Shown here one piece after another: positions 51,207 to 60,511 of a stretch of DNA of 64,000 nt (positions are counted from its first letter, which is position 1; each line of letters starts with the position of its first letter). This DNA comes from Nitrososphaerota archaeon (GTDB lineage Archaea; Thermoproteota; Nitrososphaeria; Nitrososphaerales; CADDZS01): assembly GCA_013288145.1 (NCBI GenBank), contig JABDCJ010000005.1, positions 1-64,000 of the forward strand, read 5' to 3'. The notes under the pieces are model-generated. The model was not told the DNA's origin, did not search any database, and worked only from the letters and a program-made list of their open reading frames with translations. Made by a program: the position numbers and the translations under genes.

Positions 51207-52406
51207 CTAATCCAAATCTCGCGGGTAAGTCGAGATTCTTTCACAGCCTTTTTTCGTAACGACAAAGGCGTCCTCGATCCGTATGCCCCCGGTGTCTTCA
51301 GTGTAAACCCCCGGTTCGACTACGACGACGCTCCCGTCTTCAATCTGATCTTCTGAATTTGGGAGAAACCAAGGAGCTTCTTGATCGTCCAGGCCCAGAG
51401 CGTGCCCGGCGTGATGAATCAATCTCGGATAACCAGCATTGGTAATCTCCTCATTCACAGCGGCGTAGACTTCCTTTCCTTTCGTTCCCGGTTTCATTAC
51501 CTCTACCGCTCGATCTAGGGCTCGCGAAAGTGTTTCCGCCACTTTCTCCTGTTTCCCGGATGGTTTCTTTCCAATCACAAACGATCTGCAAAGGTCCGAC
51601 CAGTAATTGTTGTATGATGTTTGAAGGTCCAGAATGATGGTATCACCTCTCTTGAATTTGCGATCGCTTGCCACCCCGCCGACTTGGAGCGATCTTTCCC
51701 CGGAGGCATAATCGCCCATTATCAAGGCGAACGGCCCGAATTTCTCGAAGGATTTGAAATTAACCCTTCGGTAGACATCGAGTTCTGTTTTTCCGACTTT
51801 AGCATTCTTTTGGGCAATCTTGTAAGCAAAATCGACCATACTCGTAGCTGACTTTAGATTCTCAATCTCGTCTGCACCCTTTGATTTCCGCATTGAAAGG
51901 AGACTCTTCGAAATGTCAACGGTTTCCGGAGCTCCATCTCCATTTGTGATAACTGCTCTAAATATTTCGGGAAGGTTCCATTCTTCGATACCTAGGCGTC
52001 GGAGGCCTGAGCGTTGTTTTTTGATCCACTTTTGAAAGTCGGTCGCAATTACGTCCGCATAAGCGATCATCCTTTCGTTTAGATCATAGTCGACGTAGGT
52101 CGAGATTTCACCGTCAAAAACTAGTTCAAGCGAATTCTTTCCAGCGGGCCCTTCTACCCATGGGTTTGAGATCTCTCCCTGGCCTAAGAAGATAGAGGAT
52201 TCGGCAGTCTCGTTGATTGAAAGAAAGGATGTCGTTCGAGGTCCCTTCATCAATGTCAGGTACATGTTAAGGTTCGAAGGGAACCCCGTAAAATAGAAGA
52301 TGTGCTTCGGGTTTGATATGAGCGCGAGGTCGACGTTCTTTTCTTTCAGCTGACTAGCAAATAATTCACGCCTTTCTTTCGGAGTATCCTTTCCTCTTTT
52401 TGGCAA
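51207..52406 (-). CDS. M24-family metallopeptidase (Xaa-Pro aminopeptidase/creatinase-like)
   Basis: The 399-residue protein has the creatinase N-terminal domain and the pita-bread domain with dinuclear metal ligands: ILDLQTSYNNYWSDLCRSF (two Asp), LIHHAGHALGLD (His), VVVVEPGVY (Glu) and GGIRIEDAF (Glu). It cleaves Xaa-Pro bonds or a related amide. It lies downstream of the transketolase pair on the same strand. Confidence 0.88.
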   Translation of the reverse strand: MPKRGKDTPKERRELFASQLKEKNVDLALISNPKHIFYFTGFPSNLNMYLTLMKGPRTTSFLSINETAESSIFLGQGEISNPWVEGPAGKNSLELVFDGEISTYVDYDLNERMIAYADVIATDFQKWIKKQRSGLRRLGIEEWNLPEIFRAVITNGDGAPETVDISKSLLSMRKSKGADEIENLKSATSMVDFAYKIAQKNAKVGKTELDVYRRVNFKSFEKFGPFALIMGDYASGERSLQVGGVASDRKFKRGDTIILDLQTSYNNYWSDLCRSFVIGKKPSGKQEKVAETLSRALDRAVEVMKPGTKGKEVYAAVNEEITNAGYPRLIHHAGHALGLDDQEAPWFLPNSEDQIEDGSVVVVEPGVYTEDTGGIRIEDAFVVTKKGCERISTYPRDLD

Positions 52407-52502
52407 TACATTCTTCCGACAATTGGCAGATGCATGATAAGTATTTTCGTAGACCGAAAGATCAAGGCGATTCTCGGTCGCTTGTCAAAAATGGATCTCT
52501 GT

Positions 52503-53510
52503 CTATATTTCGCGTTTACGAAGTTCAGCCCGGATCCTTGCCTCTAATCCGGCTGTCGTTAGACCATAGTGCTGGTAGAGGTGATATGGAGCACCGATAA
52601 TGGCATACTCGTTGGGTGGGAAGCCTATTCGGACAAGCCGCACCCCGCTCAACTGAGAATCTACAATTTCATCCGCGACGGCTGTTGCGACGCCACTTCG
52701 CGTGTTATGGTCTTCAGCGACAAAGGCAAGAGGAGTTTTGTCAAGTATTGACAAAAGTGATTTCCTATCAATCGGAAGTACTGTGTGTAGATCGGCAACT
52801 GCAATATCGATCCCATCCTGAGCCAGTTTCTTCGCTGCTTCGAGCGCTGGATGGACCATCATTCCGTTAGCAAAAATCACCGCGTCCTTGCCTTCTCGGA
52901 GGAGCTGGATCTTGTCGAATTGCCAGGCATCTCCAGGATGATAGACATCAGGATCGTCGCCTCCACCGAGCCGGAAGTAAATCGGTCCTTCCAGATCCAC
53001 AGTCTGGCGAATTGCATGTTCAAGACTATACGAATCGGCCGGGCAAATAATTTTCATGTTCGCCATTGATCTCATAATTCCAATGTCCTCGGTCGCGTGA
53101 TGGCTCGTTCCGTAATAGCCAAGCGAAATACCTGCGTGGTGTGAAAGCAACCTAACAGGCATGTTCGGATACGCAAGATCGGTCCTGATTTGTTCACAGC
53201 AAAGTATTCCCAGGAAAGAAGCGAATGTCCCAATGTACGGAATGTATCCAACGGAAGCAAGCCCTGCTGACGCACTGACCATATTGTGCTCAGCAATTCC
53301 CATGTTGAAGTATCTCTCTGGGTGTTTCTCCGCAAACTCGATAGTCCTGTTGGCGTGTCCAAGGTCGGCATTCATGATCACGATCCTGTCATCTTTGTCG
53401 GCAATGTCTGCTAAAACCTGACCCGCTACAAAAGATCGCGTTTGACTAGAAAGAGTTCCCAGGTGCCAGGAATCCTTGTCCTGGAATTTAATGTCAGTAA
53501 CTGAAGTCAA
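52503..53510 (-). CDS. Transketolase C-terminal subunit
   Basis: This is the pyrimidine-binding plus C-terminal half of transketolase, about 335 residues from the TTG at 53510, which overlaps the stop of the N-terminal subunit gene by 2 nt. Key blocks include RSFVAGQVLADIA, GIAEHNMVSASAGLASVG (catalytic Glu), SHHAGISLGYYGTSHHATED and GKDAVIFANG. It works with the partner subunit on ketose phosphates. A longer start at 53576 would overlap the partner gene by 70 nt and is unlikely. Confidence 0.9.
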   Translation of the reverse strand: MTSVTDIKFQDKDSWHLGTLSSQTRSFVAGQVLADIADKDDRIVIMNADLGHANRTIEFAEKHPERYFNMGIAEHNMVSASAGLASVGYIPYIGTFASFLGILCCEQIRTDLAYPNMPVRLLSHHAGISLGYYGTSHHATEDIGIMRSMANMKIICPADSYSLEHAIRQTVDLEGPIYFRLGGGDDPDVYHPGDAWQFDKIQLLREGKDAVIFANGMMVHPALEAAKKLAQDGIDIAVADLHTVLPIDRKSLLSILDKTPLAFVAEDHNTRSGVATAVADEIVDSQLSGVRLVRIGFPPNEYAIIGAPYHLYQHYGLTTAGLEARIRAELRKREI

Positions 53511-54346
53511 TTCGAAGAATTCAGCTCCGCAATTGCAGCTGCCGCATCTGCACCAGTGAGATGCCCGAGATGCCAAACCCGAGAATTCTCCATGTAGGGC
53601 AATCCCTTTCCCTTGATAGTTTTTGCTATAACCAGTTGAGGCCGATCAGTGCCTGCTGGAATCGAATCAAAAGTCCGTATGAGCTCGGGAATAGAATTAC
53701 CATCGCAATTGTGAACCTGCCAACCAAATGATTTCCATTTGTCTGCCAGCGGCTCGATACCCATGACCTCCTCGGTCAGTCCATCGAATTGCATCTCGTT
53801 TCGGTCAATAATACCAATGACGTTTCCAAGACGGTACTGCTTTGCAGACTGAGCCGCCTCCCAAATCTGACCTTCATTCAGTTCACCGTCGCCCATCAGA
53901 ACGAAAACCCTTCCAGGGGAATTCTTTAGTCTCAAGCCCAAAGCCATACCGATTCCTACTGAAAGCCCGTGTCCCAGTGAGCCAGAGCTAAAATCAATTC
54001 CAGGAACTTTTCTCATATCTGGATGATCACCTAGCGGCGATCCGATTCGAGCATAATTGTCAAGCCATTCTTTCGGAAAATATCCTAGATCTGCAAGTAT
54101 CGGGTAGACTCCTACGGCAACATGTCCTTTCGAAAGAATCAATCTGTCGCGATCCGGCCAATTTGGATCTTTGGAGATTCTCATCGTATGGTAGTATAGA
54201 GTCGCGAGAACTTCTGCTGCTGAGAAAACCGAAGTATAATGTCCGCTCTTTGCAATCTGAATTAATCGGATCGTTTCGGTTCTAACAAAACGAGCCCTAT
54301 CGCTCAGCTGGTCTAAAGTTGTTGTTTGCAAGACAAACCCCGGCAC
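53507..54346 (-). CDS. Transketolase N-terminal subunit
   Basis: The 279-residue protein is the TPP-pyrophosphate-binding half: GHYTSVFSAAEVLATLYYH, ILSKGHVAVGVYPILAD, GSLGHGLSVGIGMALG, and the motif GDGELNEGQIWEA ending in DRNEMQFDG. Split transketolases are usual in archaea and occur in some sugar pathways (for example apulose-4-phosphate transketolase). It is translationally coupled to the C-terminal subunit. Confidence 0.92.
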   Translation of the reverse strand: MPGFVLQTTTLDQLSDRARFVRTETIRLIQIAKSGHYTSVFSAAEVLATLYYHTMRISKDPNWPDRDRLILSKGHVAVGVYPILADLGYFPKEWLDNYARIGSPLGDHPDMRKVPGIDFSSGSLGHGLSVGIGMALGLRLKNSPGRVFVLMGDGELNEGQIWEAAQSAKQYRLGNVIGIIDRNEMQFDGLTEEVMGIEPLADKWKSFGWQVHNCDGNSIPELIRTFDSIPAGTDRPQLVIAKTIKGKGLPYMENSRVWHLGHLTGADAAAAIAELNSSN

Positions 54347-54427
54347 TCCGGGAATCTCGCAAGTCCTAATTAAGATTATACGAAAAAAGAGCCCTAGCCT
54401 GCCGTCGGCTAGGAACTGTCCGGCGTC

Positions 54428-55249
54428 CTAGACACGAATGGTATCTTCGGCCTTGCGTAAGCTCCCCTTTTCTTCGTTGAAGATTTGGATTGCTTCCCTA
54501 GTTGTCACGTTTTCATGAACTATTGCCCTAATTGCCTTTATCATACCGACAGGATTGTCATTTTGCCAAATGTTTCTCCCCATATCGACACCAACGGCAC
54601 CCTCTCTTACCGCATTGCAAGCTAGCTCGAAAACATCTGTCTCGCTATTGAGTTTCGGACCGCCTGCGACGACCACGGGAACAGGACATCCATTCACGAC
54701 TTTCGAAAAATCCTCGCAGTAGTAAGTTTTGACGACCTGTACTCCGATCTCAGCTGCGATCCGGCAAGCGAGACTTAGATAGCGAGCGTCCCTTTTTTCA
54801 AGCTCTTTTCCTACCGCGGTTATCGCCATCACTGGCATCCCGTAATCCTCACCCTCATCAACCAGTTTTGATAGATTCAGAAGAGTCTGTTTCTCATGAG
54901 AAGTTCCGACAAAAATCGAAAGTGCAACCGCGCAGACGTTTAGGCGCACGGCCTCACGCATTGATGTAGTAATTCCTTCGTCGCTCAGGTCTTCACGCAA
55001 GATGCTTGTCCCTCCGGACACGCGGAGTAGGATGGGCGTGTCCCATTTCGGGTCAATTGAAGTTCGAAGTACACCCCGAGTAACTGCTACCGTATCTGCG
55101 TAGGGCAAAAGCGGTTCGATAGTCTTTCTAGGATTTTCAAGCCGGGACGTCGGTCCCATAAAGTAACCGTGATCACAAGCTAGCATTACGGAGCGACCGG
55201 TCGCTGGTTTTATCATTCTGGAAAGTCTATTCTTCATTCCCCAATCCAA
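54428..55249 (-). CDS. LsrF-like thiolase/aldolase (class I aldolase fold)
   Basis: The 273-residue protein matches E. coli LsrF over its length: DWGMKNRLSRMIKPATGRSV, LACDHGYFMGPTSRLE, TRGVLRTSI, VSGGTSIL, NVCAVALSIFVG, GKELEKRDARYLSLACRIAAE, VVKTYYCEDF with catalytic Lys174, and GVDMGRNIWQND. LsrF uses CoA to split a phosphorylated pentanedione from AI-2 into DHAP and acetyl-CoA. It could also be a related class I aldolase of sugar catabolism. It sits between transketolase and an LsrK-like kinase gene. Confidence 0.85.
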   Translation of the reverse strand: MDWGMKNRLSRMIKPATGRSVMLACDHGYFMGPTSRLENPRKTIEPLLPYADTVAVTRGVLRTSIDPKWDTPILLRVSGGTSILREDLSDEGITTSMREAVRLNVCAVALSIFVGTSHEKQTLLNLSKLVDEGEDYGMPVMAITAVGKELEKRDARYLSLACRIAAEIGVQVVKTYYCEDFSKVVNGCPVPVVVAGGPKLNSETDVFELACNAVREGAVGVDMGRNIWQNDNPVGMIKAIRAIVHENVTTREAIQIFNEEKGSLRKAEDTIRV

Positions 55250-55365
55250 TTTTCAGATTCCGACCCGAAGGGAAAGTTCCTCTCCAGTATTAATCACACT
55301 TGCTAAGAATACCGTGGAAGAACACGGATATTCCGCGAAGGATCTAAATCTTAATACAGAAAGCC

Positions 55366-55887
55366 ATGGATGTTGAAACTCTAACTGAGATGAGCAAAAC
55401 TCCGGTCCCGGCAGGGATGAAAATAACCCAGGTTGCAGTTGTAGTGAAAGATCTTAAATCAACGATGGAAGCGTATCACAAGACTCTTGGTTGGGGACCT
55501 TGGAGCGTGTATGAGCACAAACCTCCATCTTTACATCATACGACCGTTCACGGAAAGGATGTTCATTACTCGATGCTTGGTGCAGAGGTTCACTGCGATC
55601 CGATTGATTTTGAGATCCTTGAACCTCTAGAGGGTCCGAGCATTTACAAGGAGTTTCTGGCAGCGCATGGAGAAGGACTTCATCATGTCTCTGTTGTTAG
55701 TCCGAGGGAAGATGTCCATGCAGCTCTCAATGATTTCGAAAAACAGGGAATCGAAGTTGCAATGAGCGGAAGGCTCGGAGAAAATATTGAATTCTATTAC
55801 ATGGATACTCAACCTATGCTAAAGATGGTCGCCGAGACGGTCAGCGGACATGCAATATCGATGAAACCGAGCTGGACGTATCCCTGA
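55366..55887 (+). CDS. VOC-family (glyoxalase-like) protein
   Basis: The 173-residue protein has two VOC half-modules: ITQVAVVVKDLKSTMEAYHK, LGWGPWSVYEH, and GEGLHHVSVVSPREDVHAAL, VAMSGRLGENIEFYYMDTQP. This resembles methylmalonyl-CoA epimerase or glyoxalase-type metal enzymes with His/Glu ligands. It is transcribed opposite to its catabolic neighbours and might isomerise or epimerise an intermediate of the pathway; this is inferred from context only. Confidence 0.78.
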   Translation: MDVETLTEMSKTPVPAGMKITQVAVVVKDLKSTMEAYHKTLGWGPWSVYEHKPPSLHHTTVHGKDVHYSMLGAEVHCDPIDFEILEPLEGPSIYKEFLAAHGEGLHHVSVVSPREDVHAALNDFEKQGIEVAMSGRLGENIEFYYMDTQPMLKMVAETVSGHAISMKPSWTYP

Positions 55888-55938
55888 ATCACTGGAATGC
55901 CCTAAATTCTTACTGTAACATTCCGACTTTTCGATGTA

Positions 55939-57516
55939 CTAAACTCCAGCCGCTTCCCACATCGGTTTGAGCAGGCCGTCATCAACCAATTTCAGGTTAT
56001 CATTGTAGACTTTGAGCCATTTTTCGTAAAGGTTTCCGTACTCCTCGTGGACTTTGGTTTTGGGTTCGAAGATTCTTTCATCCTTCATTAATGACGCTGA
56101 CGCAGCTTCAATGCTTTTGTAAAATCCCGCGCCCACGCCTGCGCAGATTGCCGTGCCGAGAGAAGTCGATTCTTTGATAACAGGTACCTTCACCGGGACG
56201 CCAATTATGTCACAAATTATTTGCGGCCATAGAAATCCCTTGGAGCCTCCACCGGCAAATGTGATCTGCTTCGGTTTTGATTTTGTTATCGACTCGATTA
56301 TCTTCAGGTGTCCCATTGAGACGTAGCCCGCCGCCTCTTCTATTGCCCTGATAGATTCTTTCTTCCCCGAGGTCTCAGGACTTCCAATATCGTATTGAAG
56401 AAACCCTGGCGATGCATGCCGCCATCTCTTTGAATTCATCAGATTCGAGAATATTCCGAAAACGCCGTTTGACCCGGGTGGAACAAGGCTTGCTTCGTTT
56501 TCCATCAGTTCATATACATCAACTCCTAGTTTTTTTGCTTCTTCTTTTTCGCTCTGGCAGAAAGCATCCCTAAACCACCGCATTGAGAGGCCGCAGTAAA
56601 ATCCGATGCCTTCGAGCATCCACTGACCCTCAATGGTACCGCAGACCGTTCGGAGTCTTATTTCGGGATCAATTATCGGCTGGTCAAGAAGTATTGTATG
56701 TTGCCAAAAAGTTCCTCCCAGAATTGCGACCTCGCCAGGCTTTGAGATGCCAATACCGGTTAGACCGAGCTGGGTATCGGCGCCACCCACGACTACCGAA
56801 GTTCCTTCAAGAAGGTGCAAGTCTGCTGAAGCTTTCTTTGTAATACTTCCGACCACGGTTCCAGATGGCATGATGGGTGGAAATATCTCCTGTTTGAGAC
56901 CTACCAGTTCGATTATTTCCGGAGACCAGGTTCGCCTTTTTAGATCGAACATTCCTGAGCTAGAACCAATCGACGGATCTGTAAAAAATTCACCCGAGAG
57001 CTTGTAAACGATCCAGTCGGCGAGCATCCCCATCTTCGCTATCTTCCGGAATACTTCGGGCTCGTGCTTTCTTATCCACAGAAACCTCGCTGGTGAAGTT
57101 ATCGAAACCCAGTCACCTGAAACAAAGTAGATCTTTTCCGCATTGCCGCTCTTTACAAGCGAAGCTGATTCGTCGCGAGCTCTAGAATCCACGTTAGGGC
57201 ACGCCCATATTTCGCGACCGCTTTCGTCGTAAAGTACCATCCCCTCCCGCATACTTGTGGCGCTTACCGCTTTGATCCGGGAGCTTTCAATTCCAGCTTT
57301 TTCAATTGAATTTCGTATGCAGAGGCAGATCAACTTCCAGTTTGTTTCAGTGTCGAAGACCTGCGACATCGGGTAGCCTTCGAGCGGTTTATGTGACCAT
57401 TCATGCTGTGAAATCGAAATCTGATTACCTTCTCGATCAAAAATCACCGCGCGACAGCTGCCGGTTCCGGCGTCAATCGCCATAACAAACTGGTTGGTTG
57501 AATCTTCTGAAGACAA
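55939..57516 (-). CDS. FGGY carbohydrate kinase, LsrK-like
   Basis: The 525-residue kinase shares with E. coli LsrK the start MAIDAGTGSCRAVIFDREGN, VSATSMREGMVLYDESGREI, WACPNVDSRA, DWIVYKLSGEF, VVVGGADTQLG, AILGGTFWQH, TMRWFRDAFC-like (SMRWFRDAFC), VPPGSNGV, FAGGGSKGFLWPQI and the tail LVDDGLLKPMWEAAGV. LsrK phosphorylates the quorum signal DPD/AI-2; the FGGY family also includes xylulose and other ketose kinases. The closeness to LsrK, with an LsrF-like gene two genes away, is unusual for an archaeon. Confidence 0.86.
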   Translation of the reverse strand: MSSEDSTNQFVMAIDAGTGSCRAVIFDREGNQISISQHEWSHKPLEGYPMSQVFDTETNWKLICLCIRNSIEKAGIESSRIKAVSATSMREGMVLYDESGREIWACPNVDSRARDESASLVKSGNAEKIYFVSGDWVSITSPARFLWIRKHEPEVFRKIAKMGMLADWIVYKLSGEFFTDPSIGSSSGMFDLKRRTWSPEIIELVGLKQEIFPPIMPSGTVVGSITKKASADLHLLEGTSVVVGGADTQLGLTGIGISKPGEVAILGGTFWQHTILLDQPIIDPEIRLRTVCGTIEGQWMLEGIGFYCGLSMRWFRDAFCQSEKEEAKKLGVDVYELMENEASLVPPGSNGVFGIFSNLMNSKRWRHASPGFLQYDIGSPETSGKKESIRAIEEAAGYVSMGHLKIIESITKSKPKQITFAGGGSKGFLWPQIICDIIGVPVKVPVIKESTSLGTAICAGVGAGFYKSIEAASASLMKDERIFEPKTKVHEEYGNLYEKWLKVYNDNLKLVDDGLLKPMWEAAGV

Positions 57517-57550
57517 GGGACCGTGATTCTCTTTGAATTTCTGTCGGGGA

Positions 57551-58594
57551 TCACTTCAAGACTTCGGGATTTATCACAGTCTCAAGCGGCAAACCAGAGA
57601 GGTACCTTCTTAGCTGGGCGGCCACAATCTCTGCTCCCTTTGTTGTTGTTTCGTACGTGGCGCCACCAATATGGGGAGTGACTATCACATTTTCAAATCT
57701 CAAAAGCGGGTTTGTCGGACGATCTGGATCGTACTTGAGTACGTCCATACCGGCGCCGGCGATCATACCTTTGTTTAATGCGTCATAAAGCGCCACTTCG
57801 TCAACCATGCTCGGTCTGGCCGTGTTGAGAAAGTATGTACTTTTTTTCATCTGCGAAAACTGTTTCTCGCCGAGGAGGTTTTCATTTTCTTTTGATTCTC
57901 TAGCGTGAAGCGAGACGTAATCTGATTCCGAAAGAAGAGTCTGAAAATCGGTGACACTGACGCCTGGCCTTTCAATTTTTGATTTATCCACGTACGGGTC
58001 GTAAACGAGAACCTTCATTCCGAATCCTAGAGCGCGTGTTGCAACCTTGGATCCGACTCGCCCGTACCCGATCAGTCCAATTACTTTACCTCCGAGCTCA
58101 TGTCCGAAAAACTGGTTACCCTCGTAGTTGTCCGCGCCTACGACCTTTGTCGTCTTTACGTGGTCGAGAGCGCGAACCAGATTTCTCGAAAGCATGATCA
58201 TTAGAGCAATCGCAAGGTCAGCGACAGCGCCAGCATTTTTTCCTGGCGCGGTAACCACGGGAATATTCCTCTTAGTGGCCGCCAGAACATCCACATTTAC
58301 AGGCCCTCCGCGGGCGCAGCAGACAAGCTTCAAATTTTCAGATGCGTCCAACACAGCATCAGTTACAGGAGCTCCATGAACGACTAGGCACTCGAGATCG
58401 TCCAACTCGCTGATTAGTTGAGACGGCGATCCGAGGTACTCCCAGATTCTTTTTTCCGAGTCTGACTCCGGTTTGAACGAATCATTTTCATTCATATTGA
58501 CATAGCGGACATTTTCGCTCTTTGCGATTTCGGAAAACGCCCTTCGGAAATCCTCAACCGTAACGAAAGAGTCTCCAGCAACAAGGATCTTCAT
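57551..58594 (-). CDS. D-2-hydroxyacid dehydrogenase (phosphoglycerate-dehydrogenase-like)
   Basis: The 347-residue protein has the Rossmann motif GLIGYGRVGSKVATRALG, catalytic Arg in NTARPSMVDEV, Asp/Glu region MDVLKYDPDRPTNPL and His in VTPHIGGATYE. It oxidises or reduces a 2-hydroxy acid with NAD. Start overlaps the stop of the upstream SDR gene by 4 nt and the kinase follows after 34 nt, so it is part of one operon with both. Confidence 0.87.
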   Translation of the reverse strand: MKILVAGDSFVTVEDFRRAFSEIAKSENVRYVNMNENDSFKPESDSEKRIWEYLGSPSQLISELDDLECLVVHGAPVTDAVLDASENLKLVCCARGGPVNVDVLAATKRNIPVVTAPGKNAGAVADLAIALMIMLSRNLVRALDHVKTTKVVGADNYEGNQFFGHELGGKVIGLIGYGRVGSKVATRALGFGMKVLVYDPYVDKSKIERPGVSVTDFQTLLSESDYVSLHARESKENENLLGEKQFSQMKKSTYFLNTARPSMVDEVALYDALNKGMIAGAGMDVLKYDPDRPTNPLLRFENVIVTPHIGGATYETTTKGAEIVAAQLRRYLSGLPLETVINPEVLK

Positions 58595-59346
58595 CGCATC
58601 CCCCGACCGCCGCTGACCGTAAGAATTTCGCCGGTAATGAAATCAGCTTCATCCGACGCAAGAAAGACACACGCGTTGGCAATATCTTCAGGGGTCCCGC
58701 GGCGCTTCAGAAAAGCTTCCTCGGCGATCCGCTTTAGCTGGGATTCTTCCAATTGTAGCATGTCCGTGTCTATTGCGCCGGGTGCCACGGTATTAACCCT
58801 GATCTGGGGACCAAAGTTAACGGCAAGAGATCTCGTCATCCCGATCACAGCAGCTTTTGACGCAACATAATCCGGAAAAGTAAGGCTGGAAGGATGAGCT
58901 AGTCCCGAGATTGAAGATATGTTAATGATCGATCCTTTGCCCTGCTTCAACATCAGCGGAACCACCTCCTGACAGCAGAAAAACGGCCCTTTGACGTTGA
59001 CCGTCATAAGGTAATCGTACTCTTCTTCTGTCAAACTGACAAAATTCTTGCGCGTAATCATGCCAGCATTGTTGACAAGAATGTCGATCCGGCCGAATTC
59101 ATCCAGTGCGGCTTGAACCATCGACTTGATCTCTTGAACGCTGGAAACGTCTGCTTTGAATGCAAACGCCTTGCCGCTTCCTAAATCGTTCAACGACTTG
59201 ACGAGCTCCTCTGCCTTGCTTCCCGAGCTGTTGTAGTTGACAAGTACGTCCGCTCCATTTTCAACAAACTTTCTCGCGATTCCAGCGCCGATCCCCTTGC
59301 CAGCTCCTGTAACTATTGCCTTCTTTCCCGCCAATCGTCCGTGCAT
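58591..59346 (-). CDS. Short-chain dehydrogenase/reductase, paralogue A
   Basis: From ATG 59346 the 251-residue protein begins MHGRLAGKKAIVTGAGKGIG, with NNAGMITRKN, NISSISGLAHPSSLTF, DYVASKAAVIG (Tyr/Lys) and PGAIDTDM. It ends ITGEILTVSGGRGMR, as in 3-oxoacyl-reductase or sugar-dehydrogenase SDRs. The next SDR upstream is a close paralogue, indicating duplication. Confidence 0.88.
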   Translation of the reverse strand: MHGRLAGKKAIVTGAGKGIGAGIARKFVENGADVLVNYNSSGSKAEELVKSLNDLGSGKAFAFKADVSSVQEIKSMVQAALDEFGRIDILVNNAGMITRKNFVSLTEEEYDYLMTVNVKGPFFCCQEVVPLMLKQGKGSIINISSISGLAHPSSLTFPDYVASKAAVIGMTRSLAVNFGPQIRVNTVAPGAIDTDMLQLEESQLKRIAEEAFLKRRGTPEDIANACVFLASDEADFITGEILTVSGGRGMR

Positions 59347-59443
59347 CAATTCATTTTCCAAACTTTGGCTCTGACTCCTTCAAAATTTTCGAGATTGAGA
59401 ATAGAATATTATGTCTTATCGCAGGCGAAAATTCCGAAACGTC

Positions 59444-60193
59444 TCACTGATGCATTCCTCTACCACCGGTAACAAGCATTAATTCACCGGTGATGAAGCC
59501 CGCCATGTCAGATGCGAGAAATACTGCTGCGTCAGCGACATCTTTCGGATCTCCGAGCCGCTTCAACGGAGTCTCATTTTTGAGAGCATCATTAGCTGCC
59601 GAGTTTCTAAAAGAGGTCATCTCCGTAACTATCGCTCCCGGACAGATCGCATTAACTGTAATTGCGGGACCCAATCGCAATGCCAGAGCTTTTGTGAGGC
59701 CGTTAATTCCGGCTTTGGATGCAACGTAGTCCGGAAACTTCATCGCCGAGGGGTGGTACATTGCAGAGTTTGAGGAGATGTTGATGATCCTCCCTTCGTT
59801 CAGCTTCAGCATCAGGGGCGCTACTTCCCTGCTGCAAAGAAAAGTCCCCTTTAGATTAATGTCAATGGTCTGATTCCACATTTCTTCGGTCGTTTCAAAA
59901 AAATCAACGGGGAAGTGCACACCAGCATTGTTCACGAGTATATCGATTCTTCCAAATTCTCGAACCACGGTCCGAACCATTTCTTCAACTTCGCTCTTCT
60001 TAGAAATGTCAGCCCTAACTGTGATACCATTAGCTCCGGCCGCCCGCACTTCTTGCAGTGTTGTTTCCGCTTCTTTCTCTGATCTGTTATAATTAATGGC
60101 GACGCTTGCTCCTTCCTCGGCAAATTGCCTTGCGATAGCCCGTCCAATACCTCGACTGGCTCCCGTGACGAGAGCCACCTTATTTTCTAGCAT
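59444..60193 (-). CDS. Short-chain dehydrogenase/reductase, paralogue B
   Basis: From ATG 60193 the 249-residue protein begins MLENKVALVTGASRGIGRAI, with NNAGVHFPVD, NISSNSAMYHPSAMKF, DYVASKAGING and PGAIVTEM, ending ITGELMLVTGGRGMHQ. It is clearly paralogous to the SDR downstream. A pair of such dehydrogenases could catalyse oxidation and reduction steps in an epimerisation or in sugar oxidation. Confidence 0.88.
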   Translation of the reverse strand: MLENKVALVTGASRGIGRAIARQFAEEGASVAINYNRSEKEAETTLQEVRAAGANGITVRADISKKSEVEEMVRTVVREFGRIDILVNNAGVHFPVDFFETTEEMWNQTIDINLKGTFLCSREVAPLMLKLNEGRIINISSNSAMYHPSAMKFPDYVASKAGINGLTKALALRLGPAITVNAICPGAIVTEMTSFRNSAANDALKNETPLKRLGDPKDVADAAVFLASDMAGFITGELMLVTGGRGMHQ

Positions 60194-60361
60194 CAATCGA
60201 CGCTGCAAACCAGGTAATTCACTTTGCAATTGTAATTAACGAGGCCCATATAGAAGCTTCACATCCGGGTACATTCAATGCAAATTTGTTGAGATTTCGG
60301 TTCGGAAGCAGAATTCGAGTTTCATCCTAAGCTTCAGAAAGACCCAATCGTTTTTGTATTA

Positions 60362-60372
60362 GCCTTAAAACC
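60362..60372 (+). repeat. GCCTTAAAACC repeat, copy 1
   Basis: First copy of an 11-bp direct repeat, followed by TACCCCCCT. The second copy lies 139 bp downstream. Confidence 0.35.
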
Positions 60373-60500
60373 TACCCCCCTAGCGCAACCCCACGCGCGT
60401 GCGTGGAATTGTAATTTGATGGAACCATTAGATCCCTGTTAACTAGCTCTGCCGGAAGGGGTGGTGGATCCAATTTGTATATCATAGTGATTTTATAGTT

Positions 60501-60511
60501 GCCTTAAAACC
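60501..60511 (+). repeat. GCCTTAAAACC repeat, copy 2
   Basis: Second copy of the direct repeat, followed by GAGGCCCCT. Both copies lie in the long spacer between the SDR gene and the isomerase gene. Confidence 0.35.
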
